This document shows positions 1 to 6,710 of a DNA stretch of 16,210 nt, piece after piece. Source of the stretch: Proteobacteria bacterium ST_bin16 (GTDB lineage: Bacteria; Pseudomonadota; Gammaproteobacteria; Burkholderiales; Nitrosomonadaceae). The first letter of the stretch is position 1, and each line of letters opens with the position of its first letter. Below the pieces are notes generated by a model that saw only the letters and a list, made by a program, of their open reading frames with translations, made no database searches and was not told the DNA's origin. The translations under genes were made by a program, and so were the position numbers. The stretch lies in NCBI GenBank assembly GCA_002083595.1, contig MSXT01000042.1, forward strand, positions 1 through 16,210, read 5' to 3'.

Positions 1-47
1 ATACTCCCTTAGCAGGGGAGCGCCTTCGACCACTCGGCCATCTCTCC
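1..47 (-). tRNA. tRNA-Ser(GCU), 5' portion only
   Basis: Read on the minus strand, the sequence begins GGAGAGATGGCCGAG, the acceptor and D-arm start typical of a bacterial serine tRNA. It continues into an anticodon stem CTCCC/GGGAG enclosing the loop CTGCTAA. The anticodon is therefore GCU (complement of positions 11-13), reading AGC/AGU serine codons. The gene runs off the left edge, so the variable arm, T arm and 3' end are not visible. It starts about 50 bp downstream of the lysC stop on the same strand and could share its transcript. A short AT-rich inverted repeat (TGATTTTC/GAAAATCA, 67-84) lies between them and has no clear U-tract. Confidence 0.93.
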
Positions 48-98
48 GTTAATGACTACACTATGATGATTTTCCCGAAAATCAGCATTATCGATTGC

Positions 99-1328
99 TT
101 AAAGCGCTTGTTCAAGATCGAATGCTTTATGTAGAACCCTGACAGCCAGTTCCATATACTTTTCATCGACAACCACGGATACTTTGATTTCGGAAGTGGC
201 GATCATCTGTATGTTAATACCTTCTTCCGCCAAAACCCGGAACATCTTGCTGGCGATACCTGCGTGTGAACGCATGCCAACACCGACCACCGATACTTTT
301 GCGATTCTATCACCTCCGAGCACATCACGCGCACCAATATGCGGTTGGATTTTTTCTCGCAGGATGTTCATGGTGTTTTTAAATTCATTACGGTGAACTG
401 TAAATGAAAAGTCCGTCAAACCGTCATGACCGACGTTTTGAATAATCATATCGACATCGATATTGGCGTCGGCCACGGGTCCGAGAATCTGATAAGCGAT
501 GCCGGGATGATCGGGAACGCCCAATACGGTAATTTTCGCTTCATCTCGATTGAATGCGATACCTGAAATGACAGCTTGTTCCATATTCTCATCTTCCTCA
601 AAAGTAATCAGCGTGCCTTGGCCTTCTTCCTCAAAGCTGGATAATACTCTCAGCTTAACTTTATATTTTCCTGCAAATTCAACCGATCTTAATTGCAGTA
701 CCTTTGAGCCAAGACTTGCCATTTCCAGCATTTCTTCAAAGGTGATCGTGTTCAGTCTTCTGGCTTCCGCAACGACGCGAGGATCCGTCGTATAAATTCC
801 GTCCACATCCGTGTAGATTTGGCATTCGTCGGCTTTCAAGGCAGCTGCTAATGCAACTCCGGTGGTGTCCGATCCACCGCGGCCCAGCGTGGTGATGCTT
901 CCTTTTTCGTCCGCGCCCTGAAATCCGGCTACCACGACGACATACCCGGCATCCAGATCGGCGCGGATTTTTGCTTCGTCGATACTCAAGATACGGGCTT
1001 TGGTGTGCGTACTATCGGTCAGAATCTTAACTTGCGGCCCGGTATAGCTTTTTGCCTTAACGTTAAGTTCCATCAATGCCATCGCCAATAGGGCGATCGA
1101 AACCTGTTCACCGGTAGAAATCATAACGTCCAATTCACGAGGACTGGGGTTTTCCTGTACTTCATGGGCTAACGCAATCAGCCGGTTGGTTTCGCCGCTC
1201 ATGGCCGAAACGACAACGACAATTTGGTGTCCTTGCGAGTGAAATTTCGCGACCCGGCGCGCAACGTTCTTTATTCGCTCGGTACTACCGACTGAGGTAC
1301 CGCCATATTTTTGTACGTAAAAAGCCAC
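99..1328 (-). CDS. lysC: Aspartate kinase (aspartokinase), LysC type
   Basis: This enzyme phosphorylates L-aspartate to 4-phospho-L-aspartate, the first and normally feedback-controlled step to lysine, methionine, threonine and diaminopimelate. It acts in the cytoplasm. The 409-residue length is normal for a monofunctional LysC. The kinase domain covers about residues 1-235, with KYGGTSVG at 7-14, SAMSGETN at 41-48, STGEQVS at 71-77, GRGGSDTT at 149-156 and YTDVDGIYTTDPR at 172-184. Two ACT regulatory domains follow (about 265-335 and 345-405), with VGVGM at 348-352. The start is GTG (CAC at 1326-1328 on the plus strand). It gives the conserved family N-terminus, although the ribosome site is weak. 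An in-frame ATG at Met249 (582-584) lies where two-subunit aspartokinases begin their separate regulatory beta subunit, and a GAGGAAG stretch precedes it. Identification is secure; use of the internal start is only inferred. Confidence 0.97.
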   Translation of the reverse strand: MAFYVQKYGGTSVGSTERIKNVARRVAKFHSQGHQIVVVVSAMSGETNRLIALAHEVQENPSPRELDVMISTGEQVSIALLAMALMELNVKAKSYTGPQVKILTDSTHTKARILSIDEAKIRADLDAGYVVVVAGFQGADEKGSITTLGRGGSDTTGVALAAALKADECQIYTDVDGIYTTDPRVVAEARRLNTITFEEMLEMASLGSKVLQLRSVEFAGKYKVKLRVLSSFEEEGQGTLITFEEDENMEQAVISGIAFNRDEAKITVLGVPDHPGIAYQILGPVADANIDVDMIIQNVGHDGLTDFSFTVHRNEFKNTMNILREKIQPHIGARDVLGGDRIAKVSVVGVGMRSHAGIASKMFRVLAEEGINIQMIATSEIKVSVVVDEKYMELAVRVLHKAFDLEQAL

Positions 1329-1404
1329 GAATTAATAATCCGCTAAATTTCAGAATTGGAAAACCGCGTAATTCTACACATTTCACTGCTAGAAAACCAG
1401 ATTG

Positions 1405-1427
1405 CGCTGCTTTTAAAAAAGGCAGCG
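1405..1427 (-). terminator. Possible terminator of the LpxK-like transcript
   Basis: CGCTGC (1405-1410) pairs with GCAGCG (1422-1427). The loop is A/T-rich and can extend the stem by a few A-T pairs across a bulged base. On the minus strand it is followed by a mixed T-containing tract rather than a clean U-run. It lies about 325 bp beyond the LpxK-like stop and about 75 bp before lysC. It could end the upstream transcript or be an incidental hairpin. Confidence 0.3.
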
Positions 1428-1520
1428 GATTGTTTTTCCATCCTGCCGTGCGGATGCGTGCAGCAATGAGTATTTATTTGTACTTCAGGTTTATTCAAGA
1501 TTGATCTACTGTTGGATAAC

Positions 1521-1559
1521 CCTTCCAGAATATTTCTTGCGGGATGCTACTCTGGAAGG
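1521..1559. repeat. Inverted repeat, 9-bp perfect arms
   Basis: CCTTCCAGA (1521-1529) is the exact reverse complement of TCTGGAAGG (1551-1559). The arms are separated by 21 bp. It lies in the gene-poor stretch upstream of lysC. No T-tract follows on either strand, so a terminator role is doubtful. It could be an operator or chance. Confidence 0.5.
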
Positions 1560-1751
1560 ATATAAATGAAGTAACTGAAATACTTAACTATGATCTGGGT
1601 TTGTTTGCTGGATTGCGAAGGAGAACCCATTTCAATAGCTTTGAGAATACTGAAATGATGAATCAATGCAGTCTTACTCAGTGGCCGGGATTTTAAATGA
1701 AAACGGTAATTTGTCAAGACTGACCTGCGTTCCGTAAGCATCGTTACCGTC

Positions 1752-2837
1752 TTATAAAGCAGAGTTACCGCGCAGTTTTCTTAATAGAACGGCTTGCAGT
1801 TCGCTGTTCACCCAAACTTTTTGAGGTATTGCCCAGAGTTTGCCGTGCGCGAAGTCCTTACATTGCAGCGCATTTTCTTCCGGCATGAGGACAATATCAG
1901 CATCCGCGAAATGAATGTCTTCCGTTTTAAAGTGATGATTTTCTGGATGCGAATGCAATTCGGCGTTGATACCTGTTTTTTGCATAAGCTCATAAAGCCA
2001 GTGGACATTGTCGGCGTCGGTAACAATCCGGATTGATGCATTTCCGAAATCGGTAATGGTTTTGCGCTGTTGCGGATCGAGCACAAGATAAGCGGTTTCG
2101 TTTACTAGCTTCATATTGTAGATTTTATTCTGCTGATTCGGATCAACATAATGATTCTGCAAGTTATTGGCTACAAGAATGCTGGATTTTCCCAGATCTT
2201 TCAGGACACTGCGTAAAGGGCCGGCAGGCAGCAACATCCCGTTGCCGAAGCTCTGCTCGTTAAAATCAACGGCAATGACTTCAATATCGCGTTCCAGGCG
2301 ATGATATTGCAAGCCATCATTACTGATGATGACGTTGCATTCGGGATGCGCGGTGAGCAGCGCTTGTGCGGCGGCAATCCGATCGTTGCCCATCCAGACC
2401 GGGCAAGATTTTCCATGTAACTGCGCTAATAAAAATGCTTTTCCTCCGCTATGCTGCGGGCTATTGGCGGTTGTGACTGCTGCCGGCGGCCCGGCATTAT
2501 CCGAGTTACCTTGTGTGACGATTCCAGGGTGAAAGCCATGCGCCAGTAATAAATCGACGAGCCAAAGCAGCAGCGGTGTTTTTCCGCCATCGTCAATACT
2601 GATGCTGTCGACAATGATCACGGGAACCGGCAGTTTGACCGATGGAAAAATATCCAACCAGTAGCATAATTTTTTCCCGGCCAGGAAAAAACGGTACAGA
2701 ACACTCAAGGGCCACAAAACAAAGTGTAACGGGGTGACGCGATGCCAATACAGCGCCGATAATTTCATATTTTGCATTCCGGTGAGGTATGAATTACGGT
2801 AAGCATAGTACATGCGATTCCAATCGTTATCCATCAT
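1752..2837 (-). CDS. LpxK-family (tetraacyldisaccharide 4'-kinase-like) protein with degenerate catalytic motifs
   Basis: The 361-residue protein follows the LpxK plan. Its N-terminal membrane-associating segment reads PLSVLYRFF (43-51). The core then has LPVPVII (69-75), CPVWMGNDR (145-153), NDGLQYHRL (173-181), FGNGMLLPAGPLR (197-209) and, near the C-terminus, ENHHF (299-303) and LW.IP (334-338). True LpxK puts a 4'-phosphate on the lipid A disaccharide at the inner membrane. Here most motifs needed for that are changed. The P-loop GN-GG-GKTP is VDSISIDDGGKTP (76-88), with Lys-Thr kept. SRGYGG is TQGNSD (108-113). GDEP, which carries the catalytic Asp, is GGKA (131-134). DDGLQH is NDGLQY. 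GIGNP is absent. TEKDA is PEENA (319-323). The Aquifex-type His of the DHH motif may survive in ENHHF. The frame is open throughout, so it is not a simple pseudogene. Family membership is clear; kinase activity is doubtful. A start at Met21 or Met24 would fit the family length better, and neither Met1 nor Met2 has a clear ribosome site. Confidence 0.85.
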   Translation of the reverse strand: MMDNDWNRMYYAYRNSYLTGMQNMKLSALYWHRVTPLHFVLWPLSVLYRFFLAGKKLCYWLDIFPSVKLPVPVIIVDSISIDDGGKTPLLLWLVDLLLAHGFHPGIVTQGNSDNAGPPAAVTTANSPQHSGGKAFLLAQLHGKSCPVWMGNDRIAAAQALLTAHPECNVIISNDGLQYHRLERDIEVIAVDFNEQSFGNGMLLPAGPLRSVLKDLGKSSILVANNLQNHYVDPNQQNKIYNMKLVNETAYLVLDPQQRKTITDFGNASIRIVTDADNVHWLYELMQKTGINAELHSHPENHHFKTEDIHFADADIVLMPEENALQCKDFAHGKLWAIPQKVWVNSELQAVLLRKLRGNSAL

Positions 2838-2993
2838 GCGATTGGGCGGATAAAAATTTTTACCTGACCTATATCCAGCCTCTAAGAATTGTGTGAATAT
2901 TCGTCATCATAAATTTCATTTTTTGTTTCGGTTTGCGCAGCAATAATGTAATCCATGCGTGTCTGACACTTAATTTACAAGAGCAAAAGAACC

Positions 2994-3884
2994 ATGAATA
3001 TATCGGTAAAACGGCTGCTTGTTCCCACACTGTCGGGAGATGGCCAATCTAAAAAGCCGCATCACATTGCGTACACCGATTGGGGGGATCCGCGCAATCC
3101 GCATGTGGTCGTTTGTGTGCACGGCTTGTCGCGTAACTGTCGTGATTTCGATTATCTTGCGCAGGCACTGCAAGCGGATTGCCGGGTGATCAGCGTCGAT
3201 GTGGTGGGACGTGGCCAAAGTGATTGGCTTGAGCATGCGCATGATTACGATTATTACCCGTTATATCTATCCGATGCGATGACGCTGATAGCGCATATCC
3301 AATCGCAGTATCAAGAGAAAATCACCTTGGATTGGGTCGGTATTTCCATGGGCGGGCTGATCGGCATGATTCTGGCGATACAACCGAACCAGCCGGTTAC
3401 GATTCATAAATTGATCTTGAGCGATATCGGTCCGTTGATTCCTGCCGTTGCGTTGAAAAGGATTGCCGATTATGTCGGTAAAGATCCGCGTTTCAATAGT
3501 TTTGAAGAATTCAAGCAGTACGTGCAAGTGATCTCAGCGTCGTTTGGACCTCTGACCGAAGAGCAGTGGAAGCATATGGCGATTCATAGTGTCCGCGAGT
3601 ATCCGGACGGTACTTACGGCTTTCGCTATGACCCGAGGATTGCCGTCAGTTTCAAAGAACATAAAATCACCGATATCGATTTGTGGGCGCAATGGGATCA
3701 GTTGGCGGTGCCAACGTTGGTGCTGCGCGGCGTTGAATCGGACATTTTATCGGCTGAAACGGCGGCGCAAATGCAGTTGCGCGGCGCAAAAGCCCAAATC
3801 GTCGAGTTACCCGGCATCGGCCATGCGCCGATGCTAATGGATGACCATCAGATAAAAATCGTACGGGATTTCATTTTGAAATAG
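2994..3884 (+). CDS. Alpha/beta hydrolase (esterase/lipase-like)
   Basis: This is a 296-residue alpha/beta-hydrolase-fold enzyme. The oxyanion-hole strand ends in VCVHGLSRN (40-48). The nucleophile elbow GISMGG (116-121) places the catalytic Ser at 118. The acid is probably Asp250 in RGVESD and the base His277 in GIGHAP, so the triad is complete and in the expected order. A cap-like insertion lies at about 145-215. There is no signal peptide or membrane segment, so it is probably cytoplasmic. Its substrate cannot be read from sequence; small ester, lactone or thioester hydrolysis are all possible in this family. It is transcribed alone: the upstream gene points away and a hairpin follows the stop. 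The ribosome site before the ATG is weak (AAAAGAACC). Confidence 0.9.
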   Translation: MNISVKRLLVPTLSGDGQSKKPHHIAYTDWGDPRNPHVVVCVHGLSRNCRDFDYLAQALQADCRVISVDVVGRGQSDWLEHAHDYDYYPLYLSDAMTLIAHIQSQYQEKITLDWVGISMGGLIGMILAIQPNQPVTIHKLILSDIGPLIPAVALKRIADYVGKDPRFNSFEEFKQYVQVISASFGPLTEEQWKHMAIHSVREYPDGTYGFRYDPRIAVSFKEHKITDIDLWAQWDQLAVPTLVLRGVESDILSAETAAQMQLRGAKAQIVELPGIGHAPMLMDDHQIKIVRDFILK

Positions 3885-3898
3885 CGTGCTGTTATGAC

Positions 3899-3937
3899 AG
3901 TTCAATGATTTCCAATAAGGCCGGAGATCATTGAACT
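3899..3937 (+). terminator. Hairpin terminator after the alpha/beta hydrolase
   Basis: A 15-bp stem (3899-3913 with 3923-3937, one T-G wobble) begins AGTTCAATGAT and encloses the loop AATAAGGCC. It starts 14 bp after the hydrolase stop and is followed by the T-rich GAATTTCTTT. The stem is AT-rich except at its tip. A second small hairpin, GCCGC/GCGGC around ATTTTTT (3951-3967), lies just beyond and may add to termination. Confidence 0.6.
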
Positions 3938-4393
3938 GAATTTCTTTACCGCCGCATTTTTTGCGGCACTTTCCCGGAACGAAAGAAAACATCCATCGTG
4001 CCGGATTCCTCGCCATCTTCAATTTCTGTTTGCACATCAATCGCATTTGCTTGAATCGAATTGTTTAATGTCTATTTCCCCTTAAGAAATTTTGTTTTTG
4101 CTCATTAATAAGCACTCCGAGGAATAGATGAATCAACGCTGTGACAAATTGCCGCGCGGCAATTTGTCACATTCCCAACACCGTTTGTTTAATTTAAATT
4201 CCGCCAGAATTAATTGCTACGAAGGGTATGAAAGGACATGCGCGCGCAAAGCACTGCCAATCTAGTTTGACTGACCAGAAGAACTACCCAGTCCGGCGAT
4301 CGATTGCATTGAAGCCGATCAGTCGCTACCTGCTTGCCAAAAGACGCCATCAACCGGCCATGAAATCATAATAACTAAAGGAGACAAGGAATT
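3938..4393. other. Intergenic stretch upstream of the JAMM gene
   Basis: This stretch holds a 5-bp hairpin (3951-3967) and the 32-bp palindrome listed separately, followed by an AT-rich run (TTTAATTTAAATT, about 4189-4201). A 47-codon basic frame (4228-4371) has no homology I recognise and an unsuitable ribosome site, so it is not called. The JAMM gene promoter should lie here. I found no strong -35/-10 pair; TTGCAT followed 17 bp later by TACCTG near 4305-4333 is a weak candidate. Confidence 0.55.
4140..4171. repeat. Perfect 32-bp palindrome with no spacer
   Basis: TGTGACAAATTGCCGC (4140-4155) is followed directly by its exact reverse complement GCGGCAATTTGTCACA (4156-4171). Pairing stops cleanly at both flanks (C4139/T4172). 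No T-run follows on either strand within 10 bp, which argues against a simple terminator. It lies about 220 bp upstream of the JAMM start. A dimeric-regulator operator, a REP-like element or an RNA cruciform are the options; I do not recognise it as a known site. Confidence 0.9.
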
Positions 4394-4837
4394 ATGTTGA
4401 CGATACACGCTAAATTGGTTGAAGCCATGATTACTCAAGCACTGAATGATCATCCGGTGGAAACCTGTGGCATCATCGCCGGTCCTGTGGGATCCAATTG
4501 GCCGCTGCGTCTGATTCCTATGCGTAATGCCGCGCAATCGGACAATTTCTTTATGTTTGACCCGCAACAGCAATTGCAAGTCTGGAAAGAAATGAGCGCG
4601 CGTTGCGAGGAACCGGTCGTTATTTACCACTCCCACACCAGCAGCCCAGCTTATCCGAGACGCAGCGACGTCGAGTTGGCTACCGAGCCGCAGGCGCATT
4701 ACGTCATCATTCCTACCCAGCATCTCTATCAAGAGGAGATCCGCAGTTTTCGCATTGCCGATCAAATGGTGATTGAGGAAAGGGTGCGGATCGTGCGGCA
4801 ATATCAACCCGAGCTCGAATTACAAATGGTTGCTTAA
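4394..4837 (+). CDS. JAMM (Mov34/MPN, Mec-like) zinc metallopeptidase with altered motif
   Basis: This is a 147-residue single-domain JAMM protein like mycobacterial Mec. Mec cleaves cysteine from the C-terminus of the carrier CysO in a thiocarboxylate-dependent cysteine pathway. Visible motif residues are Glu23 in ETCGIIAG, zinc ligands His79 and His81 in YHSH, and Asp92 in SDVELA, with the required ten-residue spacing between His81 and Asp92. The family serine three residues before the Asp is Arg89 here (PRRSD instead of PSxxD). In studied JAMM enzymes this serine supports catalysis by stabilising the reaction intermediate, so activity may be altered. Two purine-rich ribosome sites precede the ATG (AAGGAGA at 4378-4384, AAGGA at 4386-4390). 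The ubiquitin-fold carrier that Mec-type enzymes act on is encoded 68 bp downstream. Family assignment is firm; the cysteine-release role is inferred. Confidence 0.9.
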   Translation: MLTIHAKLVEAMITQALNDHPVETCGIIAGPVGSNWPLRLIPMRNAAQSDNFFMFDPQQQLQVWKEMSARCEEPVVIYHSHTSSPAYPRRSDVELATEPQAHYVIIPTQHLYQEEIRSFRIADQMVIEERVRIVRQYQPELELQMVA

Positions 4838-4905
4838 GTGCGGATCGATCCTGACAACGTAATACGCGTTTTCCTATCGCTGAAAATATTCAAGCAGGTG
4901 CAGAA

Positions 4906-5178
4906 ATGCCAATCACGGTAATTATTCCAACGCTATTAAGACCCTTGACGAATCAGCAAAAGCATATCGCGATCGAAGGCGTTAAGGTTTCCGAAGTCAT
5001 TGAGCGGATGGAGCAGCAGTATCCGGGTATCAGAGCGAAATTGATTTTCGACGGCAGCGCGTATCGTTTCATCAATATCTATGTCAACGATAACGACATC
5101 CGCTTGCATGACGGCTTGGCAACCAACCTGCAGGATGGCGATATCGTGACCATCTTGCCTGCACTGACGGCAGGCTAA
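4906..5178 (+). CDS. CysO-like ubiquitin-fold (MoaD/ThiS) sulfur-carrier protein
   Basis: This 90-residue beta-grasp protein matches the layout of mycobacterial CysO closely. It starts with VIIPTLLRPLTN (5-16), has FINIYVNDNDIR in the middle (55-66), and ends with GLATNLQDGDIVTILPA (70-86). In that family the C-terminal Gly-Gly is adenylated by an E1-like MoeB/ThiF enzyme, turned into a thiocarboxylate, and used as sulfur donor for cysteine synthesis by CysM. The JAMM peptidase then frees the cysteine. Here the tail is LTAG, so the last Gly is kept but the penultimate position is Ala. Neither an E1-like gene nor cysM lies in this window, so sulfur loading would need partners elsewhere. The JAMM gene is directly upstream and a GH88-type gene directly downstream. 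GCAGGTG precedes the ATG. Fold and family are clear; the pathway is inferred. Confidence 0.9.
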   Translation: MPITVIIPTLLRPLTNQQKHIAIEGVKVSEVIERMEQQYPGIRAKLIFDGSAYRFINIYVNDNDIRLHDGLATNLQDGDIVTILPALTAG

Positions 5179-5251
5179 AAGAATTTCTCGCGGCATATGC
5201 CATGCACTTAACCGGAATATTTGCAGCACTTTTGCCATGACATTGCCTTTT

Positions 5252-5259
5252 AGAGAAAG
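5252..5259 (+). promoter_or_regulatory. Ribosome-binding site choosing the GH88 start
   Basis: AGAGAAAG lies just before the ATG at 5264. The upstream in-frame ATG at 5237 is preceded by CACTTTTGCC, which has no purine-rich site. The start at 5264 is therefore preferred. Confidence 0.55.
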
Positions 5260-5263
5260 ATTT

Positions 5264-6397
5264 ATGTCTGTACCTCATAACGAGGCTGATCCATTGCTTA
5301 GTTCCAAAGAAATGATTGAGGCGCTGGAATTGATGTTTCGCCGCATGGATGCGATCAATGCGATTTGCGCAACCGATTTTCCATTGTATTCGTCGAAGAA
5401 TACCAATGCCTGGACTGTTTCCTCCGGCGGTTCCTGGATGGGCGGTTTCTGGGGGGCGTGCTGGTGGTTGCGGGCAAAATTAACCGAATCGGTCAGCGAT
5501 CAACAGAATGCTGCCGATATTTGCCAGCGCCTGGCCGGAAAAATTCCTGCCGATTCGGGATATCGCAGTTTGATTTCCTGGTATGGCGCAGCCTTGGGGG
5601 AAATCTGGTTCCGCGATACGCAAGCGCGCGCCCTGACCCGAAAATCCATTACTGCGCTCGCACTCAGTTTCAATCCGAAATTAAATTGCATTCCGCTGGG
5701 TGCTGCGATGGGCGCAGTTTCCATTGGTTATCAGTCGATCGCGATCGATAATTTTGCTGCGCTGCTTCAGCTCCTGACCAGCGGCGAACAAAATCTCCAT
5801 TACTACATGGCACAGCATCATACCGAGACAATGTTGACGGCGTGCCGCCGCCATAATGGCGCATTCCATGCCAGCGCGTTTTTTGACGGCAGGGGGTTTC
5901 AGCCGGACGATCAAGCGGGCACGTGGTCGCGCGGTCAATCCTGGGCGATGCTGGGATTAACCCGGGCAGCGGCTTTGTGGGGTGAACCGTATTTGACGCA
6001 TGCCAAAACGGCCTGTGAGTATTGGCAGCATTCCCGTCCGGGTTCCTTACCGCCTAACCGGCTCGGCCAATTGATGTCGTGCGATGATCCTTCCGCCGCC
6101 GTCATTGCATCGATTGCGATGCTTTCTCTGGCGCGTTTGCTGCCCGAAGGCGAATATTGGCGCGCTTACGCGCATCGTCAGATCAGTGTCATCATCCGCA
6201 GTCAGTATTTCATCGGATTCAAACAAGATACCGGATGCAGTGAAAATCAGAAAAATAGCTCAACCGGCGTTTTCTGGGGGTGTTGCTACAAAACCGGGCA
6301 GAACGAGGAAGAATTGGTGGAATCGGTGTGGGGTAATTTTTTCCTGATGGCCGCGCTTGCCGCGCTGACGGGTTTTATCGAACCCGGCCACTGTTAG
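5264..6397 (+). CDS. GH88-type unsaturated glucuronyl hydrolase-like protein
   Basis: This is a 377-residue alpha/alpha-barrel protein of the GH88/GH105 type. Such enzymes hydrate and release the 4,5-unsaturated uronic acid that polysaccharide lyases leave on oligosaccharide ends. Supporting segments in order are WMGGFWGACWWL (58-69), DSGYR (97-101), IDNF (161-164), NGAFH (198-202), GTWSRGQSWAMLGL (219-232), DPSAAVIAS (275-283), and an ELVESVWGNFFLMAAL end (350-365). Asp97 and Asp162 align with the two catalytic aspartates of Bacillus unsaturated glucuronyl hydrolase, so the active site looks intact. There is no signal peptide, so it should act in the cytoplasm on imported or endogenous oligosaccharides. 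It lies 85 bp after the Ubl gene on the same strand and may share its transcript, but a link to sulfur metabolism is not obvious. No polysaccharide lyase is nearby. A start at 5237 would add nine residues. Confidence 0.85.
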   Translation: MSVPHNEADPLLSSKEMIEALELMFRRMDAINAICATDFPLYSSKNTNAWTVSSGGSWMGGFWGACWWLRAKLTESVSDQQNAADICQRLAGKIPADSGYRSLISWYGAALGEIWFRDTQARALTRKSITALALSFNPKLNCIPLGAAMGAVSIGYQSIAIDNFAALLQLLTSGEQNLHYYMAQHHTETMLTACRRHNGAFHASAFFDGRGFQPDDQAGTWSRGQSWAMLGLTRAAALWGEPYLTHAKTACEYWQHSRPGSLPPNRLGQLMSCDDPSAAVIASIAMLSLARLLPEGEYWRAYAHRQISVIIRSQYFIGFKQDTGCSENQKNSSTGVFWGCCYKTGQNEEELVESVWGNFFLMAALAALTGFIEPGHC

Positions 6398-6666
6398 ATT
6401 GCGAACATGCTTGGTCTCTTGAAGAGAAAAGGAAAACTGATGTCGCCAACATTACGGCGGGTAAAAGTACGGATTACGGGTATCGCATACGAAATTTTGC
6501 CTTGATGTTCATTCTTTCCTGTCGTGATCACCGGTGGCCGTATTATCGTTAACTATTTTATTTTTATAATTTAATACAATGCTTTAGATAATCTGCATTG
6601 CTTGCATATTCAAAGTTTGTGCTCTTGACGTTATTTTTACGTTCAGGAAAGGGATCTTTTTGTCTT

Positions 6667-6693
6667 GTAAAAGTAAACGTAACTCATTGTAAC
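6667..6693 (+). repeat. Four GTAA repeats upstream of the PEP-CTERM promoter
   Basis: GTAA occurs at 6667, 6673, 6679 and 6689. The first three are spaced exactly 6 bp apart and the last 10 bp further on. They end about 18 bp before the predicted -35 box, a position suited to an activator. The repeats are short, so chance cannot be excluded. Confidence 0.4.
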
Positions 6694-6710
6694 TGCGACA
6701 ATTTACCGCA

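Larger units (their letters stand above)
1329..1751. other. Intergenic stretch between lysC and the LpxK-like gene
   Basis: I see no convincing gene in these about 420 bp. A 64-codon minus-strand frame (1547-1741) opens 10 bp after the LpxK-like stop, but it has no recognisable family, no good ribosome site and low-complexity composition, so I do not call it. The stretch holds two inverted repeats, listed separately. It must also contain the lysC promoter, but I could not pick a convincing -35/-10 pair. Confidence 0.6.

Noticed and set aside
1547..1741. 64-codon minus-strand frame just after the LpxK-like gene
   Set aside because: No family resemblance, no good ribosome site and ordinary low-complexity content; it could be a decayed remnant, but nothing supports this.
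4228..4371. Small basic 47-residue frame upstream of the JAMM gene
   Set aside because: The putative ribosome site abuts the ATG, no family is recognisable, and the frame overlaps the probable promoter region of the JAMM gene.
5237..5263. Earlier ATG for the GH88 gene
   Set aside because: No ribosome site precedes it, whereas AGAGAAAG lies properly before the ATG at 5264.
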